A stretch of 64,000 nucleotides of DNA from Erinaceus europaeus (lineage: Eukaryota > Chordata > Mammalia > Eulipotyphla > Erinaceidae). Made by a program: the position numbers and the translations under genes. A model generated the notes under the pieces. The model searched no databases. It saw nothing but the letters and a program-made list of their open reading frames with translations, and was not told the DNA's origin. Of the stretch, positions 10,180 through 19,838 are shown in pieces; position 1 is the first letter of the stretch; each line of letters opens with the position of its first letter. Location of the stretch: contig NC_080164.1 in assembly GCF_950295315.1 (NCBI RefSeq), forward strand, positions 106,849,587 to 106,913,586, in the 5' to 3' direction.

Positions 10180-10185
10180 AATAAA
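10180..10185 (+). terminator. LTR polyadenylation signal AATAAA
   Basis: AATAAA lies 66 bp after the TATA-like element and about 20 bp before the A-run at 10205-10213, the spacing expected of a used poly(A) signal in an LTR R region. Confidence 0.6.
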
Positions 10186-10220
10186 GAGATACTGCGTACA
10201 GCTCAAAAAAAAATGTTTAT

Positions 10221-10442
10221 ACAGGGCCAGATGATAGCAGACCTGGTTGAGTTTATGTGTTACAATGCACAAGGACTGGGGTTCAAGCCCCTGGTCCCCA
10301 CCTGTAGGGGGATAGTTTTGCAAATGGTGAAGCAGGGTTGCAGGTGTCTCTTTTTTCTCTTTCCCTCTCTATCTCTCTCTACCCTCTCAATTACTAGCTG
10401 TTTCTATCCATTAAAGATTAAAATATGTATCTAAAATAAAAT
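10221..10442 (+). mobile_element. SINE-A, full length
   Basis: Head GGGCCAGATGATAGCAGACC, GGGGTTCAAGCCCC, CCCCACCTGTAGGGGG, GTGAAGCAGGGTTGCAGG, CT block and (AAAAT)n tail. Exact TSD AAAAATGTTTAT at 10209-10220 and 10443-10454. Confidence 0.93.
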
Positions 10443-10714
10443 AAAAATGTTTATGATGGCTTGTTTATGAGAACATATGTTATGAAAGTTGCCTCTTCAA
10501 TCAAAGGAATATTCATATTTTACTTAGTCCTTGAACTCTATCCCAAAGACTAAAACTCCACCCCACTGTCAACTCACACACAAAGTCAATGATATTTGAT
10601 TCCTTTCCTATAAATGAAATGGAAAGGCACCTCTTGGAGAGTAAGTGAGTAGAAAGCACATTTTAAAGTGGCAGTATTGTTCTTGTACATGCCAGAAATA
10701 GCGAGGGGAATTCT

Positions 10715-10962
10715 TTTACCAGGACTATTTCTGGGGCTCCATGCCAGCACTACTAACCCACTGCTCCTGGTGGCCATCTCTTTCATTTTATTAGGTAGAA
10801 CAGAGAGAAATTGGGGGGGGGGAGAGGGAGGGAGAGAGACAGAGAGACACTTGTAGATCTGCTTCACCATTTGTAAAGTATCCTCCCTGCAGGTGGGGAG
10901 CAGGGGCTTGTACCTGGATCATTGTGCTTGGTAACAATTTGTGCTTAAGTGGGAGTCTTAAT
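10715..10962 (-). mobile_element. SINE-A-ext, reverse
   Basis: It starts ACCAGGACTATTTCTGGGG and CCACTGCTCCTGGTGG (3' extension), then the GGTAGAACAGAGAGAAATTG body with a G-run. The head near 10,950 is degenerate. Confidence 0.87.
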
Positions 10963-12099
10963 GAGGTGGCCATTGCAGTCACAGTGATTTTTCAAGACTT
11001 CCCTTCAATTTATAAACCTGGCATTGGGGCTTCATATAGATTTCTGTTTAAAAGTGCATATGCATGCACACACACAGAAAACAGTCAATATTTGAACCAT
11101 ATTTATCCCTTTTGTAATCTTTCTAGATGGTCTTTCTCCCACATGCATTCTCATTCACAGAGTTCAAGTCTTATTCCTGTGTGTGGAGTTTTCGATGGTG
11201 AGGGTATTTAGTTCACAGATAAATCAGGTGCTACACACAGAAAGGGGACAGAACCACCTTCCTGTTTAATATAAACACTGGGTGCTGCAGCCTGTAATTA
11301 ATTTGGAGTGAGAACGTGGTCTTTCTTTTTCTAACACTCTTCTCTGGTGACACATAGACCAAACACTGAGGGGCTTGTGCTGTCAGAGTCTTAGAAGTCA
11401 GAGGATGTGGGACCTTGCCTCTGAGGCTTTATTGGCTCCTGGACAGAGCCTGCAGAGTTCTGTGGAGCCACAGGACCGCTATCTCATTCTGTCTCCTCAT
11501 TAAGGAGAAGATCGTCTGCCATTACGTGAGCTGTGATTGGAGCTAGTGCAGCCGTTAATGTCTCCCAGCTGTTTTATCTCGTACTCGTCACTTGCAGAGT
11601 TTATAAATGGACTGTGTCTACAGGTTTATTCTTTCAGGGAGCAAACATTATCTTTCTGCTTCAGGGGGAAAAAAAAGCTAAATCAGAGTCTTGATGAGTT
11701 ACTTACAGTATGTTTAGAAACAGTGCTTAGTGCAGAGTATAGGATCCATGGTGCATTCTCATAAAGAATGGATCTGTGCTCCCCACAAAAAATGTAGTTG
11801 TGCCAAAATGACCAGATGTCTCTCCTTAATGGTACCTTAAAAAAAAAACAAGAAAAAAAACACCATACCACAATTACAACTTTGCATGCTTGTAAATATC
11901 TTCCTTTTCCTGCTCAGGGATCAAAATAGCACATTTCTGACTTGGAAGAAGAATCTCTTTGTGGTATTAAGTCTGTTGTTTCATTCTCAAAGTTTCCTTT
12001 ATCATATTATTTTTAGGGGAACTTGAAGAGATTACCTTTCATTGTGTTTTGTTGCAAGTTTCTACCCTGTCTTGGTTTTTATTTAGGGGTGAGTGAGTC

Positions 12100-12100
<1 letters not shown>
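10963..12100. other. Unique DNA with a candidate conserved non-coding element at 11,270-11,640
   Basis: Repeat-free. The 11,270-11,640 part keeps several CpGs (ACCGCTATC, GATCGTCTGCC, TTACGTGAG, GCAGCCGTTAATG, CTCGTACTCGTC) and homeodomain-type ATTA/TAAT cores, unlike the CpG-depleted surroundings. No exon is recognised. Conservation is inferred from composition only. Confidence 0.45.

Positions 12101-12103
<3 letters not shown>

Positions 12104-12168
<65 letters not shown>
12104..12168. repeat. Compound (TG)n(GA)n microsatellite
   Basis: About 40 bp of TG repeat (12104-12144) runs directly into about 24 bp of GA repeat (12145-12168). Confidence 0.97.
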
Positions 12169-12302
12169 AGTGGGGGTGGGGAGACATATAGCTAGCACAT
12201 CTTTCCTCCCTTCTTATTGTATGTGCTAGGTACTCTACCTTAGGTAGTCTAGTAGCTGTGATTCCTAGATAAGGTCACTGGGATTTAGAACACCTCTCCC
12301 CC

Positions 12303-12472
12303 CCGGACTGATAAGATGGTTCACTTGGACAGAGTGCTGCTTTGCTATGAGCATAACCCAGGTTCAAGGCAGACTCCCACCACACTGAAGGAAGCTTTGA
12401 TTCTGTGGTCTCTTTCCCTCTCTTTCTGCCTCTCTGTCCCCTTATGTCCATCAGAAGATTAAAAAAAAAGAA
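12303..12472 (+). mobile_element. SINE-D
   Basis: GGACTGATAAGATGGTTCAC head, CCCAGGTTCAAGGC box, CACTGAAGGAAGCTTTGATTC, CT-rich tract and poly(A). The order matches 38,630 and 42,988. Confidence 0.7.
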
Positions 12473-12477
12473 AAATA

Positions 12478-12580
12478 GCTGGAGGAGAATGCATAATTCT
12501 TATACAAAAGACTCATGCCAGAGTCTCTAAAGTCCCAGGTTCAGTCTGCAGCACCACCATAATCCAGAGCTCTGGTCTCT
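12478..12580 (+). mobile_element. SINE-B
   Basis: GAGAATGCATAATTCTTATAC head, AAAGTCCCAGGTTCAGTC and CACCACCATAATCCAGAGC. It is followed by an AT microsatellite (12,585-12,612). Confidence 0.8.
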
Positions 12581-12612
12581 CTGATATATATATATATGTA
12601 TATATGTATGTA

Positions 12613-12867
12613 TTCCCTTTTGTTGCCCTTGTTGTTTTATTGTTGTAGTTGTTGTTATAGATGTCATCATTGTTGATAGGACAGAGAGAAATGGAGAGAG
12701 GAGGAGAAGACAGAGAGGGGAAGAGAAAGACACCTACAGACCTGCTTCACGGCCTGTGAAGCGACTCCCCTACAGGTGGGGAGCCGAGGGCTCAAACCGG
12801 CATCCTTATGCAGGTCCTTGTGCTTTGCGCCATGTGTGCTTAACCTGCTGTGCTACTGCCTGACTCC
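12613..12867 (-). mobile_element. SINE-A-long, reverse
   Basis: CCCTTTTGTTGCCCTTGTTG tail part, GATGTCATCATTGTTGATAGG, GACTCCCCTACAGGTGGGG, and head AACCTGCTGTGCTACTGCC. Confidence 0.93.
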
Positions 12868-13147
12868 CTCTCTGTTATCTTTCACTCATTAAAAAAATGA
12901 ATAAATAAAATATTAAACAAGATAAAATTGAACCTCCTAACTAATAGACTTAAAGATAGATGTACAACAGATAAAAAAAATACAAAGAAATGGTAATTAT
13001 ATTCAGAGCAGGAAAGACTTTTCTGAGCTATCTTGAGGACTGAGTCTAAAATGCTACAGTAAACATTTTAATGATGTCAGTATTTACATGAACAGGAGTC
13101 ATTGTTTGTGTCCAGGTTTTCATTTTTTAAAATAATTTTACTATTAT
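12868..13147. other. AT-rich non-coding spacer
   Basis: No recognised element apart from short A-rich runs. Confidence 0.4.
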
Positions 13148-13351
13148 TATTTTTTTATTATCTTTATTTATTGGCTAGAGACAGCCAGAAATCAAGAAGG
13201 AAGGTGAAAGTAGAGAAGGAGAGAGACACCTGCAGCCCTGCTTTACCACTCATGAAGCTTTCGCCCTTTAGATTTGGACCAGGGACTTGAATTTGTGTCC
13301 TTGTGCATTGTAACATGTGTGCTCAACCATGTGTGCCAACGCCTGGTCCCC
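13148..13351 (-). mobile_element. SINE-A, reverse
   Basis: TTTATTTATTGGCTAGAGACAG tail side, TTTACCACTCATGAAGC, GGACCAGGGACTTGAATT; head CAACCATGTGTGCCAACGCC. Confidence 0.9.
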
Positions 13352-14077
13352 AGGTTTACACTTAGTAAAGAAGTGCCTTAACATCACTTCATTCCACCGT
13401 CACACGGAGAAGTCAGCAGTGCCACAGACACTAAAGCTTCTGGTCCTAAGAGATGGAGCCACAAGCATGGCCTCCCCTTTCTTTGGCTATTCCCCAGCTC
13501 CATGCTGCCTGTCAGCCATGTGCTGGGTGTGCCCTCAGATGCCTCCCCTCCCTTCGGTCCCCTCCCTGCACATGAGCCATGGGAAGCCCCGAGCCTTGGC
13601 ACTCCGTGTGGATCCTCTCAGACACATGGAAGTGTCCTTCCAATAAGAGGTTTTAGAAGGCATGGCTGACATGAAACCTTCTGCCGTTTGGCTCTGCAGG
13701 AGGACAGACACCAGCTGCCCATGTTGATGTGACAGTGATTATCTGGGCTGATGAGCCTGTTACTCTGATTACAAAGCCATTGGCCTGGACAGCCACACTG
13801 GGAGGGCTGGCTGTTTGAGCAGGGGCAAGATTTGCAGATCCTTTGCTCCAGTGCTCCAGAGTCCCATGCCCGCCATAAGCAGGACAGCTGGCTGCCACTG
13901 GCATTAGGTTTGTGCATGTGTATGTGTGTGTGTGCCCACATACACTGGTCCCAATATTTCCACTCCCTCTTAGCCTGAGTCTGAGAAAAGAAGGCCTTTG
14001 GTCTTCATGGTCTGGAAAATGGGGGCAGTCTCTCAAAAAATTGGGACCCTGTATGCTTTCATTCTCTCTCACTGTAA
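13352..14077. other. Unique DNA; candidate conserved block 13,650-13,900
   Basis: Repeat-free. A 139-codon minus-strand frame (13,653-14,072) overlaps frames of 107 codons on the same strand and 109 on the other; none shows a domain, so I do not call a gene. The sequence around GATTACAAAGCCATTGGCC and the adjacent CA-rich stretch is unremarkable for coding potential. Confidence 0.4.
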
Positions 14078-14262
14078 TTTTTTTTATTACTGGATTGAGA
14101 CAGAGAGAAATTCAGAAGGAGGAGAGAGACAGAGAGATAATTACAGCCCTGATTCACCACTCCTGAAGCATCTCTCCTGCAGATTGGGACTATAGACTTG
14201 AACCTGGGTCCTTGAGCACTGTAAAGTGTGTACTTAACTAGGTGTGCTACCACCTGGCCCCT
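14078..14262 (-). mobile_element. SINE-A, reverse
   Basis: TTATTACTGGATTGAGACAG, CCTGATTCACCACTCCTGAAGC, GACTTGAACCTGGGTCC; head TAGGTGTGCTACCACCTGGCC. Confidence 0.9.
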
Positions 14263-14414
14263 TGTTTTCATTCTCCATAGTATACTGGGTACTCTGTAGG
14301 TTCAGCTGGATGAGTGAATCATATTCCCAACCAGAATACAGTCTGTTCAGCTGGTGGCATATTCTCACCTGCTTTCCATGTGCAACCTTTACTCCAGAGT
14401 TCACACTTACTAAT

Positions 14415-14630
14415 CTTTAAAATTTTTTTTTCTATGATAGAAAAAATTTTTTGATAGGAGAGAGAGAGGGAGAGAGAAATTGTGAGATGAAGAGGAGATA
14501 GAGAGGGAGAGAGAAAGAGAGTCACCTGTAGCACTACTTCACCACTTGTGAAGCCTTCCCCCCTGCAGTTGGGGGCTAGGAGCTCTTTGTGCATGGTGAC
14601 ATGTGCGCTTAACCAGGTGTGCCACCACAT
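14415..14630 (-). mobile_element. SINE-A, reverse, diverged tail
   Basis: GAGATAGAGAGGGAGAGAG and CACTACTTCACCACTTGTGAAG identify it; head AACCAGGTGTGCCACCAC. Part of the GACCAGGGGCTTGAACC box is deleted. Confidence 0.87.
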
Positions 14631-14865
14631 ATATGAATTTTATGTGAGAAGTTCCATCAGTTTGTTTGTTTAGGCAGGTATAAAATGCCATTTCATTGTA
14701 GTGAACACATTGTGTGAACACATAGGTGAACGTGACTGCTAGAGTATTGATAAAAATGCATACTTCCCCATCCATGATTCAGACCAAAAAACTTGCATGT
14801 CCCTGCTTTATTAAATTTGCACTCAGCTTCTCCTCTATGGACACAGTGAACAAGTTGTAAGAAAG

Positions 14866-15028
14866 CAGCCTGAGAGGTGATGCAGTGGGTCAAACGTTGG
14901 ACTCTGAAGCTTGAGGTTCTAAGCCAGATCCCTGGTACTGTATGAGCCACAGTGATGCTCTGGTTCTTCCTCTTCCTCCTGCTTCTCCTCCTCTCTATTC
15001 TAAATAGATAACTAAATCTTTGAAAAAG
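14866..15028 (+). mobile_element. SINE-C
   Basis: CCTGAGAGGTGATGCAGTGG head, ACGTTGGACTCTGAAGC, CACAGTGATGCTCTGGTTC, TCC-rich tract and AAATAGATAACTAAATC tail. Confidence 0.75.
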
Positions 15029-15464
15029 TCAAGCTGTAATATATTTTTTGTTCATTCATAAAATGGAAATATTAACAAGACCATAATATAGGAGACGTAA
15101 TATAAATTTAATATGTATACTCATATATCCATTTCTGTGGTTAGTCTAGGCACGCATGCAAAATGCCACACCAATTCAAGTGAATGTTTATAAAAATCTG
15201 AAACATTTATGCACACTTTTTGGAGTGAATTTCATTTGTGTGAAGCCCCTGTACAGGTCTAGAATAGGATAACATGATCTCAAAAAGCAAGACTTGTTGA
15301 AATTGATTATTTTGCAAAATGAAAATTGACTTTCGTTTTAACATGCATTACTTAAGAAAGATTACTACTAGAAATATTATCTGTGTAATTTTCTTCTGAG
15401 ATCTCTGTTGAGCATCGGTCTGGTGTTTCCTCAGAGTGCTAGGTGATTGCTAGGTGATTAGAAC
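15029..15464. other. AT-rich non-coding DNA
   Basis: No recognised repeat. A short tandem duplication (GCTAGGTGATT repeated) lies at 15,438-15,459, just before the mariner-type element. Confidence 0.4.
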
Positions 15465-15466
15465 TA

Positions 15467-15521
15467 TTGGACTGTCAGAAAAGTCACGATTCATTGCATC
15501 AAGATTTTTCCGACAAGCCAA
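15467..15521. mobile_element. Mariner-type miniature element (two joined terminal inverted repeats)
   Basis: A 55-bp block starts TTGGACTGTCAGAAAAGTC and ends GATTTTTCCGACAAGCCAA. The ends are inverted repeats matching at about 15 of 21 positions, and it is bounded on each side by TA (15465-15466, 15522-15523), the target duplicated by Tc1/mariner transposases. No transposase sequence remains. The specific mariner family is not identified. Confidence 0.65.
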
Positions 15522-15602
15522 TACTTAACTTAATATTTTAAAACTGATTTTTCTACCTACCATAAAGAAACTTTTGCATGGTTTTGATTGCCTAATTTTT
15601 CA

Positions 15603-15893
15603 GTGGCTAGGTGGTGGTGCACCCAGTAGAGCATACATATTTTCAAGTGGGAGGGAGGGAGGTAGCATAATGGTTATGCTAAGAGACTCTCATACCTGAG
15701 GCTCCAAAGTCCCAGGTTCAATTCCCACAACATCATAAACTATACTTCCAAGTGCAAGAACCCGGGTCCAAGACACTAGTCCTTCCCTGTAAGGGATGTA
15801 GGGAGTCCTTCACAAGTCTGGAGCAGTGTTGGGTGTGTTTTGTGTTCTCTCTCCTTCTTATTTCCCTTTGTCTCTATCAGGAAAAAAAAAAGC
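15603..15893 (+). mobile_element. SINE-A split by a SINE-B
   Basis: The head (GGCTAGGTGGTGGTGCACCC) is at 15,603-15,640. The body resumes at about 15,748 (AAGTGCAAGAACCCGGGTCC) and runs to a poly(A) at 15,882-15,891. Confidence 0.85.
15645..15747 (+). mobile_element. SINE-B nested in SINE-A
   Basis: GTAGCATAATGGTTATGC head, CTCCAAAGTCCCAGGTTC; 3' end shortened. TTTTCAAGTG before and CTTCCAAGTG after look like the TSD inside the host SINE. Confidence 0.88.
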
Positions 15894-17040
15894 CATTAGG
15901 AATAGTACAGGCACTCATCCCCAGGTATAACCTGGTGGCAGAAATGGGGAAAAAATAAAGGAAGAGGGAATTATTTCTTTGAGATAAGTGCTAGAAAGGA
16001 AGATACAGTCAGTTGTAGAAATATAGGAAAACTGGTAGAAATTGTCAAGGAAAATTAAACAGCATCCAGAAAATTCCAGTCTAGCACAGAAACTAAGAGA
16101 GTGAACACATTTTGTGATTGGTCAGAGCAAACATACTAAGAAAGACACAGACATCTGTACTTAATTAGAAGCAAAACTTATTAGTCTTGAAGGGATACCA
16201 AGGATGGCAAATGCATGTCTAGATAGAAATGAGTATTCTCTGTTATTCAAATCACTCCTGAGATAATTAAGAGAAAATAGAACAAGGTGTGATGTTAAGA
16301 TGCATACTATTGGGGTTTTTTGAAACAAACAAACAAACAAGCAGTTTCTCTTTCTACCTAAATCTTGGTGAAAGAAAGCATGGGCTAACAATGAAAGCAG
16401 CACCAGGGGTGACACAGCTGGTTGTTGTCAGAAAGTTGCTTGGGGACACAGGGAGACAGGGTTTCCGTGGTTTGTCAAGAGAGTGGACAGTCACTTGGCA
16501 TCTAAGAACAACATAAGTTTGAATTTGAAGACTCCTAAATTTGCAAAAGGGACTCTTCCAAGGCAGTTACTTTAACCTGCCCTGCACCCTCAGCCTATTC
16601 ATCTCTTCTGTGCTCTGTGATCTAATAGATTCAGCTGTAGGACTGAAATCATTGACGGACTGTGAATTTTAATTGAGTTTGGTGCCTGCATCTTTATAGC
16701 AACATATTAAGCTTGAATTTGAGGAGGAAATTAACATGAGTTACTATTTCAAATGGTGCATAATCTGTCTCTTCAGGAAGGGTAGGGCGGAAGCCATGCT
16801 GATACTTAATAATGCCAGCAGATTTTTGAAGTTTGGGAAGATTTCTAAAATTCTGTTTCCAGCGTAAAGAGAAGGGGAAGTTTCTGAGCACCCTACCTTT
16901 TCTACCCCCCCCCCCCCAACACACACACACACACACACAATTTAGCCATGTTCTGAATGGCACCAGCACTTAGCACTCCAGCCCTGTGCTCATGGCTCTG
17001 GACCCTAATGTGACTAATGCTCTAAATAAATTACCAAGAA
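15894..17040. other. Unique non-coding DNA
   Basis: No recognised repeat except (ACAA)n at 16,326-16,340 and the C-run plus (CA)n at 16,906-16,940. No gene. Confidence 0.4.
16906..16940. repeat. C-run followed by (CA)n microsatellite
   Basis: Twelve or so C residues are followed by about ten CA units. Confidence 0.95.
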
Positions 17041-17215
17041 AAATTCAATATTTCTGCCCTCCTCCCTCCAGAGCAGCCCACATCGGCTGTTTCCTGCCAC
17101 GTAATTGCATTCCATGCCTGGATGGGCTTCTGGTTAATGGCTGTCGCAATCAGCTGTCACCTCGCTTTTAGCCTGGTCATTTGTGTGATTTACATAGTTA
17201 GCACCCTGAGAGGCA
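17041..17215. other. Candidate conserved non-coding element
   Basis: Repeat-free block with CpGs (CATCGGCTG, CCACGTAATTGC, TGTCGCAATC, CTCGCTTTTAGCC) and TAATTG/TTAATGG homeodomain-type cores. It has no open frame with coding character. The inference rests on composition alone. Confidence 0.4.
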
Positions 17216-17304
17216 AGGGTCTGTCCAACCACTTGTGGAAGCGTGCTGCTAACCTCTATCAGACATGAGCAGAGAGAAAGAAAGCACCAAAGGTTACTTC
17301 AATG

Positions 17305-17396
17305 CGGTGGGGACCAGGCTGGAACCTGGGTTCTGCACTTGGCAAAGCAGTTCACTATCCAAGTGAGCTATTTCACCAGCCCTGCCAGCTGTTTCT
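17305..17396 (-). mobile_element. SINE-D 5' half, reverse
   Basis: The minus strand reads GGGCTGGTGAAATAGCTCAC...GAACCCAGGTTCCAGCC, matching the SINE-D head; the 3' half is missing. Confidence 0.6.
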
Positions 17397-17611
17397 TGCC
17401 TGCGGAGGAGCAGATCCTTTGCTGGGGGTGAAGCTCATGGACACAGCTCTGCAGAGGTGAAACCCGGATCTGTATGTCCTCACAGAGTTTGACTGTGAGG
17501 TGGGAGCTGGGCTTTTGAGTAAGATTTTTTTTTAACCTAATTAATTTTTTTGTTTTAGTTTCCTGTTTGTTAACCTAAGCTTTATGAACAACACTACAAT
17601 AGCTTTTAAGA

Positions 17612-17835
17612 AGTGATGGAGGGGCCAGGTGGTGGTGCATCTAGTTAAGTACACACATTACAGTGCACAAGGACCAGAGTTCAAGCCCCTGCTCCCCACC
17701 TGCAGGGGAAAGCTTTACGAATGGTGCAGCAGGGCTGCAGGTGTCTCTCTGTCTCTCTCCTTCACTATATCCTCCTCCCTTCTCAATTTCCCTCTGTATA
17801 TTATTATTCAATAATAAATAAACAAACAAATAAAA
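17612..17835 (+). mobile_element. SINE-A, full length
   Basis: GGGGCCAGGTGGTGGTGCAT head, AGAGTTCAAGCCCC, CCCCACCTGCAGGGG, CT block and (AAAC/AAAT)n tail. Confidence 0.95.
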
Positions 17836-18078
17836 GGAGCCATGCTTGTATTCTTCTAGATGTCCCACTGCATGATGGTGAGTCCTGATGGCTGTTGCCC
17901 ACATGCAGTTGGGCAAAGGAATGGGTGAATTGATCAGATTCTTATCTTCTGTACCCAACAGGGAAAATGTAGTTTCCCTCCCTAGCATGTCAACTTGGTG
18001 GGGACAGATCGGGTCACTAGTGTGACTAGGGGTCTAGTTAGAAGCTCTGCAAGAATCTTCTGAAAGAATGAACCGTAT

Positions 18079-18347
18079 GGGAGTTGGGCAGTAGCACAGC
18101 GGGTTAAGCGCATGTGGCTGGAATAAGGATCCTGGTTCGTGCCCCGCTTCCCACCTGCAGGGAGTTGCTTCACAGGCAGTGAAGCAGTTCTCCATGTGTC
18201 TTTCTTTCTCTCCCCTCTCTGTCTTCCCCTTCTCTTTCCATTTCTCTTTGTCCGATCTAACAATGATGACATCAATAATAACAACAGTAACTACAACAAC
18301 AATAAAAAACTACAAGGGCAACAAAAGGAAAATAATTAAAAAAAAGA
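18079..18347 (+). mobile_element. SINE-A-long
   Basis: GGGCAGTAGCACAGCGGGTT head, GAAGCAGTTCTCCATG body, AACAATGATGACATC, GGGCAACAAAAGG and an A-rich tail. Confidence 0.93.
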
Positions 18348-19268
18348 ACAAACGATATGTTTATCACATGGAGGGTTCCCTAGGGAAACAGTATAGAGGA
18401 GGAGTGTGGTGGTTCTCAAGGTTTCTCTAAGAATCCATCTCTCGAGCTCCATTGTAGCCTGGGATGTGATTACAGACACCATGTCACACCTGCAGCATGG
18501 TTCTGTATATTTTCCTGGGGGCAGGTGCATTCCTCTAAGCCTCTGGCAGGCCATGCCCAGTCTACCTATCATGTCACACAAGTGAATGGAGAGGTTAGAA
18601 ATGCTTTGACTGGAGACAAGTAAGCACAGCAAGTAGACAACACAAGTGGGCCAGACTGAAAGAGTATGAGTGTTGGTCCCCCTCCTCTCGGTGTTAGGTC
18701 TTAGAATCAATCCCTCATCTTGTCTGCTTGTCTGAAGGGGTCAGGGGTAGTTCTCCCTGCCTGGCAATTATCAGGGGTTGTAAAGAGTTTCTCTTGGGGA
18801 AATCACAAAATCTTTATGTCTTTGTCACCCAAGAAGTTTCTCGGCTATTCTTTCTGTCTTTCTGAATCAATATCTCCAGGGCATCAGTGTCCTTCCTTTC
18901 ATAGTCAAGAGAGATTACAGAATCATTCTAGGCCTTTCTCAGGGCATCATTTAGCAAGGGTCTGAAGAAAGACTAATTGTTTCTGACAGGGGCTTTGCCT
19001 GTCTTTGTGTGCATCCTGCTGGCTGCCTAGTAAGACAGGGACCCTCTAGGTTCAGGAAGTTTTGGAATCTTGCTGAACATTCTATGGATTACAGACCTTA
19101 TTTTATTATTGTGTTTAACATCTGAAGCTGCTCTGTGATGTTCAGTGTTGAAGAGATCCAAATTCCTCTACTGTGAGATTGTCTGGTCAAGCCAGACTAT
19201 CTGGATTTGCAATGGCACACTCTATTGAAGACAAAAATGTGGAACAAAGAGATTATTCAGGAAAAACA
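18348..19268. other. Unassigned non-coding DNA
   Basis: About 0.9 kb with no recognised repeat. The 124-codon minus-strand frame (18,336-18,710) runs into the SINE tail at its end and shows no domain. An old LTR fragment cannot be excluded. Confidence 0.35.
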
Positions 19269-19269
19269 A

Positions 19270-19378
19270 ATGCTCAAGGAATGTTTAACCCAGGTCCGAA
19301 CCATGCCTCCAACTGGGGTGAAGAAAGTTTTGGTGCTGTGGTCTCTCTCACTCTCTCACAGGCTTTCTTCTTTGCTTT

Positions 19379-19415
<37 letters not shown>
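19270..19415 (+). mobile_element. SINE-D 3' part with (CT)n
   Basis: TAACCCAGGTCCGAACC, GGTGAAGAAAGTTTTGGTGC and a CT repeat (19,381-19,413) match the SINE-D layout. Confidence 0.6.
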
Positions 19416-19421
19416 AAAAAG

Positions 19422-19425
19422 AAAT

Positions 19426-19460
<35 letters not shown>

Positions 19461-19576
19461 TTTTACCAGAGCACTGCTCAGCTCTGGTTTATGGTGGTGC
19501 AACAGATTGAACCTGGGACTTTGGAACCTCAGGTGTGAGAATCTCTTTGCATTACCATTATACTATCTACCCTGAA
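19422..19576 (-). mobile_element. SINE-B, reverse, with (TTTA)n tail
   Basis: The tail is a TTTA array (19,427-19,462), then ACCAGAGCACTGCTCAGCTC. The head reads CATTACCATTATACTATC on this strand. Confidence 0.9.
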
Positions 19577-19823
19577 TATTTAAGATTTAAAAACCCATAC
19601 ATACATACATACATGGACATATATGAACAGTAAGCTAAAAGACCCAGGATAAAGTATATTTGACTGGCTTTACTTCTATATCCCCAGTGATTGGCCCTCA
19701 GTAGTCATGGAGACAGTACTTGTTGAATGAAAGAATAAAGATAGGAACCAAAAAATAACACTGGAGGAAACTAGTTTAAAAGCTCAATCCATACACTTGT
19801 TTATAACTAGATCAGAGTGTTGC

Positions 19824-19838
19824 TTGCCCTCTAGTGGT
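19824..19838 (-). promoter_or_regulatory. CTCF-like motif
   Basis: TTGCCCTCTAGTGGT; the reverse complement begins ACCACTAGAGGGCAA, close to the CTCF core CCASYAGRKGGCRS. Sequence match only. Confidence 0.35.

Larger units (their letters stand above)
9779..10204 (+). mobile_element. Endogenous retrovirus 3' end: internal stub, polypurine tract and LTR ending at poly(A)
   Basis: A stub of about 50 bp of internal sequence precedes a polypurine tract (AAAAAGAAAGGGGG, 9829-9842). The LTR starts at TGTTGG (9846). U3 holds an imperfect 17-bp duplication (ATTCTATTTACATAACC 9907-9923 and ATTCTATTTACACAACC 9929-9945), a tRNA-Gly-like segment (9976-10009) and a TATA-like TATTTATAAGG (10106-10116). AATAAA is at 10180-10185. 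The sequence stops about 20 bp later at an A-run, and no U5 or terminal CA is visible. AAAAATGTTTA on both sides (9768-9778, 10209-10219) fits L1-type retroposition of a polyadenylated retroviral RNA. No gag, pol or env reading frame is present. The retroviral class is not certain. Confidence 0.7.

Noticed and set aside
13653..14072. 139-codon minus-strand frame
   Set aside because: It overlaps another same-strand frame and a plus-strand frame; no domain or splice context.
18348..19268. Possible LTR or internal retroviral sequence
   Set aside because: No paired TG/CA ends, polypurine tract, primer site or retroviral motif could be seen.
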